Part shown: positions 26,154 to 34,757 of the stretch, piece by piece
Position numbering within the stretch: position 1 is the first letter of the stretch
Layout of the letters: every line of letters starts with the position of its first letter
DNA from: Mucilaginibacter segetis
GTDB lineage: Bacteria; Bacteroidota; Bacteroidia; Sphingobacteriales; Sphingobacteriaceae
DNA: 64,000 nucleotides
Assembly: GCF_016522075.1 (NCBI RefSeq)
Contig: NZ_JAEHFW010000001.1
Location: 124,001-188,000, forward strand
Direction of reading: 5' to 3'
Program-made: the position numbers and the translations under genes
Notes under the pieces: generated by a model
What the model was told of the DNA's origin: nothing
Seen by the model: only the letters and a program-made list of their open reading frames with translations
The model's database searches: none

Positions 26154-26192
26154 AAAAAGGTTCGGAGAGATAATTTTTTCCGAACCTTTTTT
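26154..26192. terminator. Bidirectional intrinsic terminator
   Basis: AAAAAGGTTCGG pairs perfectly with CCGAACCTTTTT over a 14-base loop. T-runs on both strands make it work for the outer-membrane gene and for the convergent lactonase gene. Confidence 0.88.
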
Positions 26193-26215
26193 ATTTAAAT
26201 AACTATCGTTCCAGA

Positions 26216-27349
26216 TTACTCTGCCGGGGCAAATTTTAAACAAACCGGGTTACCTATATCTATCCGGTTGGAAGTTGGCGTTAATTTACCGCTATTTTTA
26301 TCAATTCGGAAAACATAAACTGTATTGCTGTTTTGATTAGCTACCAATAGGAAACTACCGGTAGGGTCAATAACAAAATTACGCGGGCCTTTGCCCTTAC
26401 TTGATGTACGGTCAACATAAGTAAGTTCACCGGTGTCCTGGTTAATAGCATACACTATTATTTCATTTGCATCTCCCCGGTTTGATGCGTAAAGGAATTT
26501 CCCGTCAGGCGATATATGAATATCAGCTGCTCCCGTCTCTCCTTTAAAACCTTCAGGTAATAAAGACACGGTTTGTTTTGCGGTAACGTGGCCCTTTTTA
26601 TAATCAAATAAGGTGATTGCGCTGCCCATTTCCTGTATCAGATATAAATGTTTCTCGTCTGGCGAGAATGCGATATGACGAGGTCCGTTACCCGGGGTAA
26701 CTTTAACAAAAGGGGGATCAACCGGCCTTATCGGATTAGATTGGGAGGATTTATAGCGGGTAATGTTTAATTTATCAGTACCCAGATCTGTGTACAGCAC
26801 ATATTTTTCATCAGGGGATAATACCGCAGTATGTACATGTGCCTTTTCCTGCCGGTCTTTATTCGGACCATGACCATCATCGTGTATGGTTTGTATGCCA
26901 GGTGCTATAGATCCGTCTTTATTCAGAGGAAAGACCGCGATATTTCCGCTGGAATAGTTAGCCACAAAGAGATTTTTCTGATCTTTATCAACCGAAATGT
27001 AGCACGGGTCGGCCCCTAATGAAGATTGTTTATTGATAAAGCCAAGCTTCCCCGATTTTGGATCGAACGAAAAAGAGCTTACTCCTCCCTTGGTTTCCTC
27101 ATTAACCGCATATACAAATTTATTGTTGTCTGATACGCAAAGGTACGAGGGGTTATCTACTCCGGTTATCTGACTTAAATAAGCCACACGACCACTTTCG
27201 GTATAAAAGCGATAAACTGATATGCCCTTACTGCTGCCCGATGTATAAGTGCCTATTATAAGGTCGAGGGTTTTGGGAGTATCCTTATTTTTTTGTGCAA
27301 ATAGCAGCACCGGAAACAACATGGAAATTATTAATAATATATTTTTCAT
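26216..27349 (-). CDS. Exported lactonase, seven-bladed propeller (Pgl-type)
   Basis: A 377-residue protein with a signal peptide (MKNILLIISMLFPVLLFAQ) and the repeating blades of the lactonase family (LIIGTYTSGSSKGISVYRF, SYLCVSDNNKFVYAVNE, DPCYISVDKDQKNLFVANYSSGNIAVFPL, HTAVLSPDEKYVLYTDLGTDKL, RHIAFSPDEKHLYLIQEMGSAITLF, ADIHISPDGKFLYASNRGDANEIIVY). Cytosolic relatives hydrolyse 6-phosphogluconolactone; this exported member more likely acts on another lactone. Convergent with the sigma operon across a shared terminator. Confidence 0.85.
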   Translation of the reverse strand: MKNILLIISMLFPVLLFAQKNKDTPKTLDLIIGTYTSGSSKGISVYRFYTESGRVAYLSQITGVDNPSYLCVSDNNKFVYAVNEETKGGVSSFSFDPKSGKLGFINKQSSLGADPCYISVDKDQKNLFVANYSSGNIAVFPLNKDGSIAPGIQTIHDDGHGPNKDRQEKAHVHTAVLSPDEKYVLYTDLGTDKLNITRYKSSQSNPIRPVDPPFVKVTPGNGPRHIAFSPDEKHLYLIQEMGSAITLFDYKKGHVTAKQTVSLLPEGFKGETGAADIHISPDGKFLYASNRGDANEIIVYAINQDTGELTYVDRTSSKGKGPRNFVIDPTGSFLLVANQNSNTVYVFRIDKNSGKLTPTSNRIDIGNPVCLKFAPAE

Positions 27350-27390
27350 TTATTAATTTGGGTTTATAATGCAAGTTAATAAAATCGGCA

Positions 27391-27414
27391 AAAAAAAGGC
27401 CCGAATTTCGGGCC
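27391..27414 (-). terminator. Terminator of rluB
   Basis: GGCCCGA and TCGGGCC form a 7-bp stem with a three-base loop; on the minus strand it is followed by seven Ts. It lies 8 bases after the rluB stop codon. Confidence 0.88.
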
Positions 27415-27421
27415 GTTATTG

Positions 27422-28753
27422 TTAAATTAAATGTTTTAATTGTATCACTTCCTTTTCGTCCAGATAGCGCCAGCGCCCGCGTGGCAAGTCCTTTTTGGTA
27501 AGGTTGGCATACACGGAGCGGTCAAGCTTTACTACTTCATATCCAAGGTGTTCAAAAATTCGGCGCACAATCCTGTTTTTACCACTATGTATTTGTATGC
27601 CTATTTCCTTTTTACTACCCCCGGCTACATAGCTAACCGTATCCGGTTTAACAAAGCCGTCTTCAAGCTCCAAACCAAAGCCTATTTTATTAAGATCGCC
27701 CTGGGTAAGGTTTTTATTCAATTCAACCATATATAATTTCACCACGTTATTACGCGGGTGCGACAATTTATCGGCCAAATCACCATCATTGGTCATTAAC
27801 AATAATCCGGTAGTATTTCTGTCTAAGCGCCCTACCGGATATATGCGTTCGCGGCTGGCCTTTTCAACCAAGTGCATTACTGTACGGCGTTCCTGCGGGT
27901 CGTCAGTAGTAGTAATATAATCTTTTGGTTTGTTTAACAGAACGTAAACCATTTTTTCGCGTTTCAGCGCCTCACCGTTGTAACGGACAACATCCTTTAC
28001 CGGATCAATTTTATAACCCAATTCAGCCACCACTTCGCCGTTAACAGAAATTACACCAGCAATGATCAGCTCATCGGCCTTTCGGCGTGAGCATATCCCA
28101 GCATTGGCTATATAGCGGTTAAGACGGATAAGTCCGTTATCTTTTTCGACGGGCTTTTTACGGCTTCGCATAGTTTTGACAGGCGTATCCATAGCCGGGC
28201 GGTAACTGTCATCATGCTTTCTGGGTGCAGATGTAGTACTTTTAAAATCTTTTTTGCCAGTAGTTACACCAAACTTTGCATCCTTGTTCCCAAACTTACG
28301 TTCTCCGGAGCGTTCGCCACTAAAGCTTCTTTTAGGTTTATCGATATCGCTGTTTCTGCCGGAATAAGGTTTGCTTTTTGCCGGGAATGGCTTTTTTTCA
28401 CCAAAAGCTGATTCGCCAAAATTTCTTTTAGGTTTATCGTCATTGGTACCACGGCCTGTATAAGGTTTACCTTTAGGGGCAAAGCTCCTTTTATCTCCAA
28501 ATGATGAACTGTCCGCATTTCTACGGGGTCTGTCACTAATGGTATCTTTATTTTCAGAAAATGGTTTGGAGTTGTTTGATGTTGATCTCCTGTCTGTAGA
28601 GTAATTCTTTTTAAGGCCCGAATCGCGCGAGGCGTAAGGCTTGCCTGCAGATGCAGAATAGGATCTTTTTGGTTTATCATCGCCGTCTTTAGAACGGGCT
28701 GATGATCTTTTTGGTTTGTCGTCGCGACCACCGGTTGGTTTTTTAAATACCAT
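27422..28753 (-). CDS. rluB: RluB/RsuA-family pseudouridine synthase with repetitive basic N-terminal extension
   Basis: The C-terminal 245 residues are a large-subunit pseudouridine synthase: S4 domain (IRLNRYIANAGICSRRKADELI), then catalytic Asp in GRLDRNTTGLLLMTNDGDL and IHSGKNRIVRRIFEHLGY. It modifies 23S rRNA near the peptidyl-transferase centre. About 200 residues precede this, very rich in Lys, Arg, Ser, Gly and Asp, with repeats of FG-(D/E)-K plus KPYxGR plus DKPKR(S/N). I set the start at 28753 (MVFKKPTGGRDD) because the promoter at 28789-28796 lies downstream of the first open-frame ATG. The extension probably binds RNA non-specifically. Confidence 0.92.
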   Translation of the reverse strand: MVFKKPTGGRDDKPKRSSARSKDGDDKPKRSYSASAGKPYASRDSGLKKNYSTDRRSTSNNSKPFSENKDTISDRPRRNADSSSFGDKRSFAPKGKPYTGRGTNDDKPKRNFGESAFGEKKPFPAKSKPYSGRNSDIDKPKRSFSGERSGERKFGNKDAKFGVTTGKKDFKSTTSAPRKHDDSYRPAMDTPVKTMRSRKKPVEKDNGLIRLNRYIANAGICSRRKADELIIAGVISVNGEVVAELGYKIDPVKDVVRYNGEALKREKMVYVLLNKPKDYITTTDDPQERRTVMHLVEKASRERIYPVGRLDRNTTGLLLMTNDGDLADKLSHPRNNVVKLYMVELNKNLTQGDLNKIGFGLELEDGFVKPDTVSYVAGGSKKEIGIQIHSGKNRIVRRIFEHLGYEVVKLDRSVYANLTKKDLPRGRWRYLDEKEVIQLKHLI

Positions 28754-28788
28754 AATTTTTTGTTTTGCGCTTTCGCAGCGTGAGCCTG

Positions 28789-28796
28789 CAAAAGTA
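28789..28796 (-). promoter_or_regulatory. Promoter of rluB
   Basis: On the minus strand TACTTTTG is an exact -7 element, with TTG 20 bases upstream (28817-28819) as -33. Transcription would start near 28782 and supports the rluB start at 28753. Confidence 0.75.
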
Positions 28797-28830
28797 GCAT
28801 TTTTCAACGGAAATTGCAATTTTTTTCAAT

Positions 28831-28875
28831 GGTTCAAAATCTGTGTTTAAACTGTTTAAACGCGGATTTTGAGCC
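28831..28875. repeat. 45-base near-perfect palindrome in the rluB/transglycosylase gap
   Basis: Two 22-base arms meet at a single central T (28853). They match at 19 positions, and the other three are T against G, which pair as G-U in RNA of the plus strand. The centre contains GTTTAAAC twice. GTTTTT follows the right arm. A shorter inverted repeat (TAGTGT...ACACTA, 28881-28899) lies just beyond. Confidence 0.85.
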
Positions 28876-28914
28876 GTTTTTAGTGTATTCAAAACACTAT
28901 GTTATTGATAAGTG

Positions 28915-28945
28915 TTTGATAATGTGATTTATATAGCTACCTTTG
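28915..28945 (+). promoter_or_regulatory. Promoter of the lytic transglycosylase gene
   Basis: TTTG (28915-28918), exactly 19 bases, then TACCTTTG (28938-28945): a full match to the Bacteroidetes housekeeping promoter. It lies 28 bases before the start codon. Confidence 0.85.
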
Positions 28946-28973
28946 CAGCCGCATTCTACCAAATGTTTAATTA

Positions 28974-29780
28974 ATGATAAAAAAAGAAATGGGTAAAAAA
29001 CACTTAATTACGTGCTCCGTAATATTTGTGCTGGTTATCATTTCCAGGCTAAACATCTTTAGTACCACGGCCGCAAATCCGGCAAAGCAGGTACGTTATG
29101 TAGCACCTGAACTTGTTAATACACAACCGCTCGTTGAGCCGGTTGTAGAGAACCATCCGGACTTTAATTTTGCCAATGAGGCTGTACCAACAGACATTGC
29201 GAAAGTTGATACTAAATTAAAAAAATCGCTTAAAAAGCACAGGTATAAGAACCTGCAAACTAACATTCTGCATATAAAAGCAGATAAAATGTTCCCGGTA
29301 ATTGAGCCTATCTTAAAAGAGTATGGCATTCCGGAAGATTTTAAATATGTGCCGCTTGTAGAATCGGGTCTGCGCGAAGGTACTTCACCAAAAGGTGCAA
29401 GAGGTGCATGGCAGTTTATGCCGGGTACCGCCCGCAGTTATGGCTTAAAGGTGGGACATGGTGTAGATGAACGTTTAAACCTGCGTAAATCAACTATAGC
29501 CGCCTGCAAGTATATTAAAGATCTTTATAACGAATTTAACAGCTGGACTTTGGCCGCTGCTGCTTATAATAACGGATCGGTAAAACTGGAACGTGCAATT
29601 AACAAGCAAAATGAAGATAATTATTTCAGGATGACACTTAATCATGAAACCGGGTCTTATATCTATAAGCTCATCGCCATGAAGGCGATCATTAAGCATC
29701 CTAAAAAATATGGCTATAAAAATTACTATAGTTATTTACACAAAACACCTGAATGGCCTTTACTGGCCTTTAATAATTAG
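28974..29780 (+). CDS. Lytic transglycosylase (MltD-like SLT domain)
   Basis: A 268-residue murein hydrolase that cuts the glycan strands of peptidoglycan with formation of anhydro-muropeptides. It has an N-terminal membrane anchor or signal (residues 9-27, VIFVLVIISRLNIF), a linker and a C-terminal SLT domain from about residue 105: catalytic Glu130 in VPLVESGL, then GARGAWQFMPGTARSYGL and AAAAYNNGSVKL. LysM domains found in larger MltD proteins are absent. It has its own strong promoter and a clear terminator, so it is a single-gene unit. Confidence 0.9.
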   Translation: MIKKEMGKKHLITCSVIFVLVIISRLNIFSTTAANPAKQVRYVAPELVNTQPLVEPVVENHPDFNFANEAVPTDIAKVDTKLKKSLKKHRYKNLQTNILHIKADKMFPVIEPILKEYGIPEDFKYVPLVESGLREGTSPKGARGAWQFMPGTARSYGLKVGHGVDERLNLRKSTIAACKYIKDLYNEFNSWTLAAAAYNNGSVKLERAINKQNEDNYFRMTLNHETGSYIYKLIAMKAIIKHPKKYGYKNYYSYLHKTPEWPLLAFNN

Positions 29781-29806
29781 GTAATATTATATTACGGAGC
29801 ACTTTT

Positions 29807-29836
29807 AAAAGGCCACCCCAATGGGTGGTCTTTTTT
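29807..29836 (+). terminator. Terminator of the lytic transglycosylase gene
   Basis: AAGGCCACCC pairs with GGGTGGTCTT across a short CAAT-like loop and is followed by six Ts. Confidence 0.9.
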
Positions 29837-29937
29837 ATTGGGCTGATTGTTGAATTTGCTTAGTCGCACACCTTAAATTTTACATTAAACAGGTAAGCCG
29901 GTGATTGCTAACCTTATGAAACGCTGTGTTTTTTACG

Positions 29938-29945
29938 TATATTTG
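29938..29945 (+). promoter_or_regulatory. Probable -7 element of uvrA
   Basis: TATATTTG matches TAnnTTTG and is followed by a leader of about 60 bases. No -33 TTTG stands at the expected distance, so the call is tentative. Confidence 0.5.
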
Positions 29946-30011
29946 CGAAAATTTTTAGTATTAATGTAGGGTGCAAACCATACAGTATCTTACCTGTTTC
30001 CTGAAAAACAT

Positions 30012-32852
30012 ATGAATGAAAAACCGCTTGATCTGGGTGAGCAAAGTGAAGTTGAAGTTTATGGCGCCCGAGTACATAATTTAAAAAACATTGATGTTTC
30101 TTTTCCGCGTAACAAGCTGGTGGTTATAACCGGTTTAAGTGGCAGCGGCAAATCTTCATTAGCGTTTGATACCATTTATGCTGAAGGGCAGCGGCGTTAC
30201 ATGGAAACATTTTCGGCCTACTCGCGGCAATTTATGGGCGGTATGGAAAGGCCCGATGTGGATAAGGTTTCGGGGCTTAGTCCGGTAATTGCCATTGAGC
30301 AAAAAACTACCAGTAAAAATCCACGCTCAACAGTAGGTACCATTACCGAAATATATGATTTTATGCGGCTGCTTTTTGCACGTGCAGGAGATGCTTACTC
30401 CTATACCACAGGAGAGAAGATGGAACGCATGTCAGAAGAGCAGATATTGCGCACCATCACCGAAAAATTTGAAGGCCAACCGGTTAATATCCTTGCTCCT
30501 GTAGTTAAAGCCCGTAAGGGGCATTATCGAGAATTGTTTGAACAGATACGCAAGCAGGGCTATCTAAAAGTTTATGTTGATGGTGCTATTGCTGATGTGG
30601 AGCCCAAAATGCAGCTTGATAGGTACAAAATACATGATATTGATATCGTAGTTGACCGGTTGGTAGTGAGCCAGAACGATAGTAAGCGTTTATATACTTC
30701 GGTACAGGCGGCACTCAAAATAGCCAAGGGCATTATCCGTATTGCAGATAAGGACAATAACGTAGCTTATTTTAGTAAATACCTGATGGATCCCGTATCA
30801 GGTATTTCTTATGATGAACCACAGCCGAATACCTTCTCATTCAACTCGCCTTATGGTGCTTGCGAAAAATGTAATGGTCTGGGTTATATTTTTGAGATCG
30901 ACGAGGCATCAGTAATACCTAATCCTAAATTAAGCATAATTAATGGCGGGCTTGCCCCTGTAGGTGAATACCGCGAAACCTGGATATTTCAGGTATTAAA
31001 GGCATTGGGAAAAAAATATGAGTTCTCGCTATCAACCCCAATAGAAAAATTAAACCGAGATCAGCTGGATATTATTCTGAACGGTTCATCTGAAATGATA
31101 ACCGTAGCGGTTGAATATAATAAGTGGAACGTACAAAGCTATCAGATATCATTTGACGGTATCATCCGTATGCTGGAGGAACAGCAGGGGCGACGTAATG
31201 ATGAAGGTATGGACGACATGGAAAATTACCGTGTGCTGAAAACCTGCCCTGTGTGTGATGGCGCCCGTTTAAAAAAGGAATCACTTCACTTTAAGATAGA
31301 TCATAAGAATATTTTCGAACTGGCCTGTATGGATATTACCACCCTTAGCCAATGGTTCACTGATGTGGAAGAACGATTGACTGAGCGGCAAAATGTAATT
31401 GCTAAAGAGATACTAAAAGAGATAAGGGCACGTATTGGCTTTTTGCTGGATGTAGGCTTAAGTTACCTTACACTTGACCGTACGGCTAAAACACTTTCCG
31501 GGGGCGAAGCGCAACGTATAAGGCTGGCTACCCAGATCGGTTCACAGTTAATGAACGTAATGTATATTCTGGATGAACCGAGCATAGGTTTGCATCAGCG
31601 TGATAACGAGCGTTTGATACATGCGCTTAAAAATCTGCGTGATCTGGGGAATACGGTTTTAGTTGTTGAGCATGATAAAGATATGATATTGGAGGCCGAC
31701 TATGTGATTGATATGGGCCCCGCCGCCGGTGTGCATGGCGGGCAGGTGGTTGCCCAGGGAACGCCCAGGGAATTGATGAAAAAACATACGCTCACTACAT
31801 CGTATATGAATGGTGAGCGCGAAATTGCCATACCTGAAACTCGACGGGTAGGGAATGGCAAGGTTTTATCTTTAAAAAAAGCTACCGGACATAACCTTAA
31901 AAAAGTATCGGTTGATTTGCCTTTGGGTAAGTTGATAGGAATAACAGGGGTATCCGGAAGCGGTAAATCCAGCCTGATCACCGAAACGTTATATCCTATA
32001 CTTAATCATCACTTTTTCCGCGCTAAAAAACAACCCTTGCCTTATGATAAAGTAGAAGGGTTGGATAATATTGATAAAGTAATCGAGATTGACCAAACGC
32101 CGATAGGTCGTACCCCACGATCAAATCCGGCAACTTATACCGGTGTTTTCTCGGATATACGTAACCTTTTTGTAGCCCTGCCGGAAGCACGGATAAGAGG
32201 GTATAAACCCGGCCGTTTCTCATTCAACGTAAAAGGCGGCAGGTGCGAAACCTGCCAGGGTGCCGGCATGAAAGTGATAGAAATGAATTTTTTACCGGAT
32301 GTACAGGTGCCTTGTGAGGAATGTGGCGGCAGGCGTTATAACCGCGAAACGCTGGAAGTTCGGTATCGTGGCAAGTCTATCAGCGATGTGCTGGATATGA
32401 GCATTGAAGATGCTACACCATTTTTCGAACATATTCCCTCTATCTACCGAAAAGTTAAAACATTATTTGATGTAGGTTTGGGTTATATTACTTTAGGGCA
32501 GTCATCCACCACGCTTTCCGGCGGGGAGGCACAGCGGGTTAAACTGGCTACCGAGCTTTCAAAAAAAGATACAGGTAATACCTTTTATATATTAGATGAG
32601 CCTACCACAGGTTTGCACTTTGAGGATATAAACGTATTGCTTGGTGTGTTAAACCAGCTGGTTGATAAAGGTAACACAGTGTTGGTTATTGAGCATAACC
32701 TGGATGTAATAAAGGTTGTTGACCATGTAATTGACCTTGGCCCCGAGGGAGGTTCAGGCGGTGGAAAAATATTATTCAGCGGTACTCCCGAAGGTTTATG
32801 TAAAGTAAAGGATAGCTTTACGGGTAAGTTCTTGAAAAAGGAAATGAAATAA
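30012..32852 (+). CDS. uvrA: Excinuclease ABC subunit A
   Basis: A 946-residue damage-recognition ATPase of nucleotide excision repair. It has two ABC modules: Walker A GLSGSGKSSLAF near residue 40 and GVSGSGKSSLI near residue 645, with signature motifs LSGGEAQRIRLA and LSGGEAQRVKLA and Walker B segments YILDEPSIGLHQ and YILDEPTTGLHF. Zinc modules are CEKCNGLGY / CPVCDGARLK and CETCQGAGM / CEECGGRRYN. Length is normal. It forms a UvrA2B complex and hands damage to UvrB, which is not in the window. It is transcribed alone. Confidence 0.99.
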   Translation: MNEKPLDLGEQSEVEVYGARVHNLKNIDVSFPRNKLVVITGLSGSGKSSLAFDTIYAEGQRRYMETFSAYSRQFMGGMERPDVDKVSGLSPVIAIEQKTTSKNPRSTVGTITEIYDFMRLLFARAGDAYSYTTGEKMERMSEEQILRTITEKFEGQPVNILAPVVKARKGHYRELFEQIRKQGYLKVYVDGAIADVEPKMQLDRYKIHDIDIVVDRLVVSQNDSKRLYTSVQAALKIAKGIIRIADKDNNVAYFSKYLMDPVSGISYDEPQPNTFSFNSPYGACEKCNGLGYIFEIDEASVIPNPKLSIINGGLAPVGEYRETWIFQVLKALGKKYEFSLSTPIEKLNRDQLDIILNGSSEMITVAVEYNKWNVQSYQISFDGIIRMLEEQQGRRNDEGMDDMENYRVLKTCPVCDGARLKKESLHFKIDHKNIFELACMDITTLSQWFTDVEERLTERQNVIAKEILKEIRARIGFLLDVGLSYLTLDRTAKTLSGGEAQRIRLATQIGSQLMNVMYILDEPSIGLHQRDNERLIHALKNLRDLGNTVLVVEHDKDMILEADYVIDMGPAAGVHGGQVVAQGTPRELMKKHTLTTSYMNGEREIAIPETRRVGNGKVLSLKKATGHNLKKVSVDLPLGKLIGITGVSGSGKSSLITETLYPILNHHFFRAKKQPLPYDKVEGLDNIDKVIEIDQTPIGRTPRSNPATYTGVFSDIRNLFVALPEARIRGYKPGRFSFNVKGGRCETCQGAGMKVIEMNFLPDVQVPCEECGGRRYNRETLEVRYRGKSISDVLDMSIEDATPFFEHIPSIYRKVKTLFDVGLGYITLGQSSTTLSGGEAQRVKLATELSKKDTGNTFYILDEPTTGLHFEDINVLLGVLNQLVDKGNTVLVIEHNLDVIKVVDHVIDLGPEGGSGGGKILFSGTPEGLCKVKDSFTGKFLKKEMK

Positions 32853-33035
32853 ACCCCGGATCAATGCTCAGCTAAAGGGGTATTTGTATAATAATGTCGA
32901 GATTAATGATGACGTTATATTTGATAAGTGCGAAGCAATGTTTGGAAGCGTCGGATCAAACAGTAATTGATTATTTGATCAGTAAATTATCGGTTAATAA
33001 TTAGCGCATCGGTTTTTAATAAAACAAAACGCATA

Positions 33036-33052
33036 AATCCTATATTAGGATT
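33036..33052. repeat. Palindrome immediately upstream of nnr
   Basis: AATCCTA and TAGGATT flank TAT; the second arm ends two bases before the nnr start codon. It may be an operator or an RNA hairpin over the translation start. A second inverted repeat, GATCAAA...TTTGATC (32954-32980), lies further upstream in the same 200-base gap. Confidence 0.5.
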
Positions 33053-33054
33053 AT

Positions 33055-34560
33055 ATGTTACCATTACTCGTATCCGGGCAAATTCGCGAAGCAGACGCAT
33101 ATACTATAGCACATGAACCCATAGCATCCATTGATCTGATGGAACGCGCCTGTAAGGCATTTGTGGGCTGGTTCATCAATCATTTTCAGGATAAAAATCA
33201 AACTATTTCCGTTTACTGCGGTACGGGTAACAACGGCGGCGATGGGTTGGCTATAAGCAGGTTATTATATGAGCATGGTTACCATCAACTGCATGTTAAA
33301 ATAACCCGTTTCTCGGATAAGGCGAGCGATGATTTTAATGTGAATTTACACCGCTTAAAAGCCACCGGGATTGTAATTACGGAAATAACGCAAGCAGGCC
33401 GATTGTTGCCGGAAGAAAGCGAATTACTAATTGATGCCATGTTAGGCAGCGGCTTAAATAAGCCACTTGCGGGCCAATATAAAAAATTGGTAGAATATTT
33501 AAATGCATTGGATAAAACGATAGTAGCGGTTGATGTGCCAACGGGGTTTTTTTCTGAGGGCGAAATACCCACCGACGCTACGATATTAAAGGCTGACCTG
33601 GTAATAACATTTCAGCAACCGAAGATTAATTTTTTGCTGCCGGAGTCGGGCCCGTACATAAAATGTTGTGAAGTTGTTAAAATAGGTTTGAACGAGGATT
33701 TTATTAATTCGGCAGATACGCCTTATTATTATATTGAGCAGAAGGATATCAGGATTATGCTAAAGCCGCGCCATCGGTTTAGCAATAAAGGAACTTACGG
33801 GCATGCATTGATGGTAGCCGGGAAAGACGAAACAATGGGTGCCGCATTGTTATGCTCATCCGCATGTGCCCAGGCAGGAGCCGGATTAACCACCGCCTGC
33901 ATACCTCAAAGTGGTTTAACTGCACTAAATAGTTACATGCCCGAACTGATGGCTGTTTTACGTAAAAAAAACGTATTGCCCGAAATTGAATGGGATAAAT
34001 ATAATGTAATAGGAATAGGCCCTGGTTTAGGAAAAGATGACAGTGCCTTAAAACTGTTAAAGGCTGTTATTAAAAACTATCATCAACCAATAGTTTTTGA
34101 TGCTGATGCTTTAAATATGCTGGCAGAAAATAAGCCGCTTCTAAAAAAGATACCAAAAGGAAGTGTACTTACCCCTCATATGAAGGAGTTTGACCGTTTG
34201 TTCGGTAAGCACACCAGTTGGTGGCAGCGCCTGCAAACTGCCCGCGAAAAATCAATGGAATTATCAATAAACATAGTACTTAAAAACGATTACACTATAA
34301 CCGCTACGCCGGAGGGAAAATTATACTTTAATTCTACCAGTAATGCTGCTATGGCCAGCGGGGGGATGGGCGATGTTTTAACCGGTATTATTACGGCTTT
34401 GATAGCGCAAAAATATTCCCCAGAGGATGCTTGTATTTTAGGTGTTTATATTCATGGTAAAGCTGGTGATGAGTTAGCGCTGCCTAACCGGATGAGTGTG
34501 GTATTACCCGGTACGCTTACCACCCAGCTACCTGTAACTATCGCAAAGTTACGTGCATAA
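33055..34560 (+). CDS. nnr: Bifunctional NAD(P)HX epimerase / ADP-dependent dehydratase
   Basis: A 501-residue metabolite-repair enzyme. The N-terminal YjeF domain (about 1-215) epimerises hydrated NAD(P)H and shows YCGTGNNGGDGLAISRLL and VDVPTGFFSEG. The C-terminal ribokinase-like domain (about 225-501) dehydrates NAD(P)HX using ADP: GTYGHALMVAGKDETMGAALL, GIGPGLGKD, FDADALNML, LTPHMKEFDRL and the ATP-site GGMGDVLTGIITALIAQ. Domain order and length are standard for the fused form. The gene is flanked by a palindrome at its start and a terminator at its end. Confidence 0.95.
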   Translation: MLPLLVSGQIREADAYTIAHEPIASIDLMERACKAFVGWFINHFQDKNQTISVYCGTGNNGGDGLAISRLLYEHGYHQLHVKITRFSDKASDDFNVNLHRLKATGIVITEITQAGRLLPEESELLIDAMLGSGLNKPLAGQYKKLVEYLNALDKTIVAVDVPTGFFSEGEIPTDATILKADLVITFQQPKINFLLPESGPYIKCCEVVKIGLNEDFINSADTPYYYIEQKDIRIMLKPRHRFSNKGTYGHALMVAGKDETMGAALLCSSACAQAGAGLTTACIPQSGLTALNSYMPELMAVLRKKNVLPEIEWDKYNVIGIGPGLGKDDSALKLLKAVIKNYHQPIVFDADALNMLAENKPLLKKIPKGSVLTPHMKEFDRLFGKHTSWWQRLQTAREKSMELSINIVLKNDYTITATPEGKLYFNSTSNAAMASGGMGDVLTGIITALIAQKYSPEDACILGVYIHGKAGDELALPNRMSVVLPGTLTTQLPVTIAKLRA

Positions 34561-34592
34561 AAAACGGATGCAAGTATCATACATCCGTTTTT
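34561..34592 (+). terminator. Terminator of nnr
   Basis: AAAACGGATG pairs with CATCCGTTTT over an 11-base loop and ends in Ts, directly after the nnr stop. Confidence 0.85.
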
Positions 34593-34710
34593 AACTATTA
34601 ACTGATCTTATAAAGAACAAAATACTTTCAAACTAACTATATATATGACGCATGGCCAATATATTAGTTACTACAACAAACAAGTTTTTTTTTAGTTTTT
34701 TTGGATATAA

Positions 34711-34739
34711 AAAAAACCGGCAGTGGTTATAGCCAGTTT
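34711..34739 (-). terminator. Terminator of the sigK/rskA-like operon
   Basis: On the minus strand AAACTGGC pairs with GCCGGTTT (one G-U) across a 10-base loop and runs into a long T tract. It lies 18 bases after the anti-sigma stop. Confidence 0.75.
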
Positions 34740-34757
34740 GAGTTGTATACTTTTAGG

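Noticed and set aside
28264..28800. Minus-strand 178-residue frame within rluB
   Set aside because: It is a frame-shifted shadow of the repetitive, low-complexity N-terminal part of rluB.
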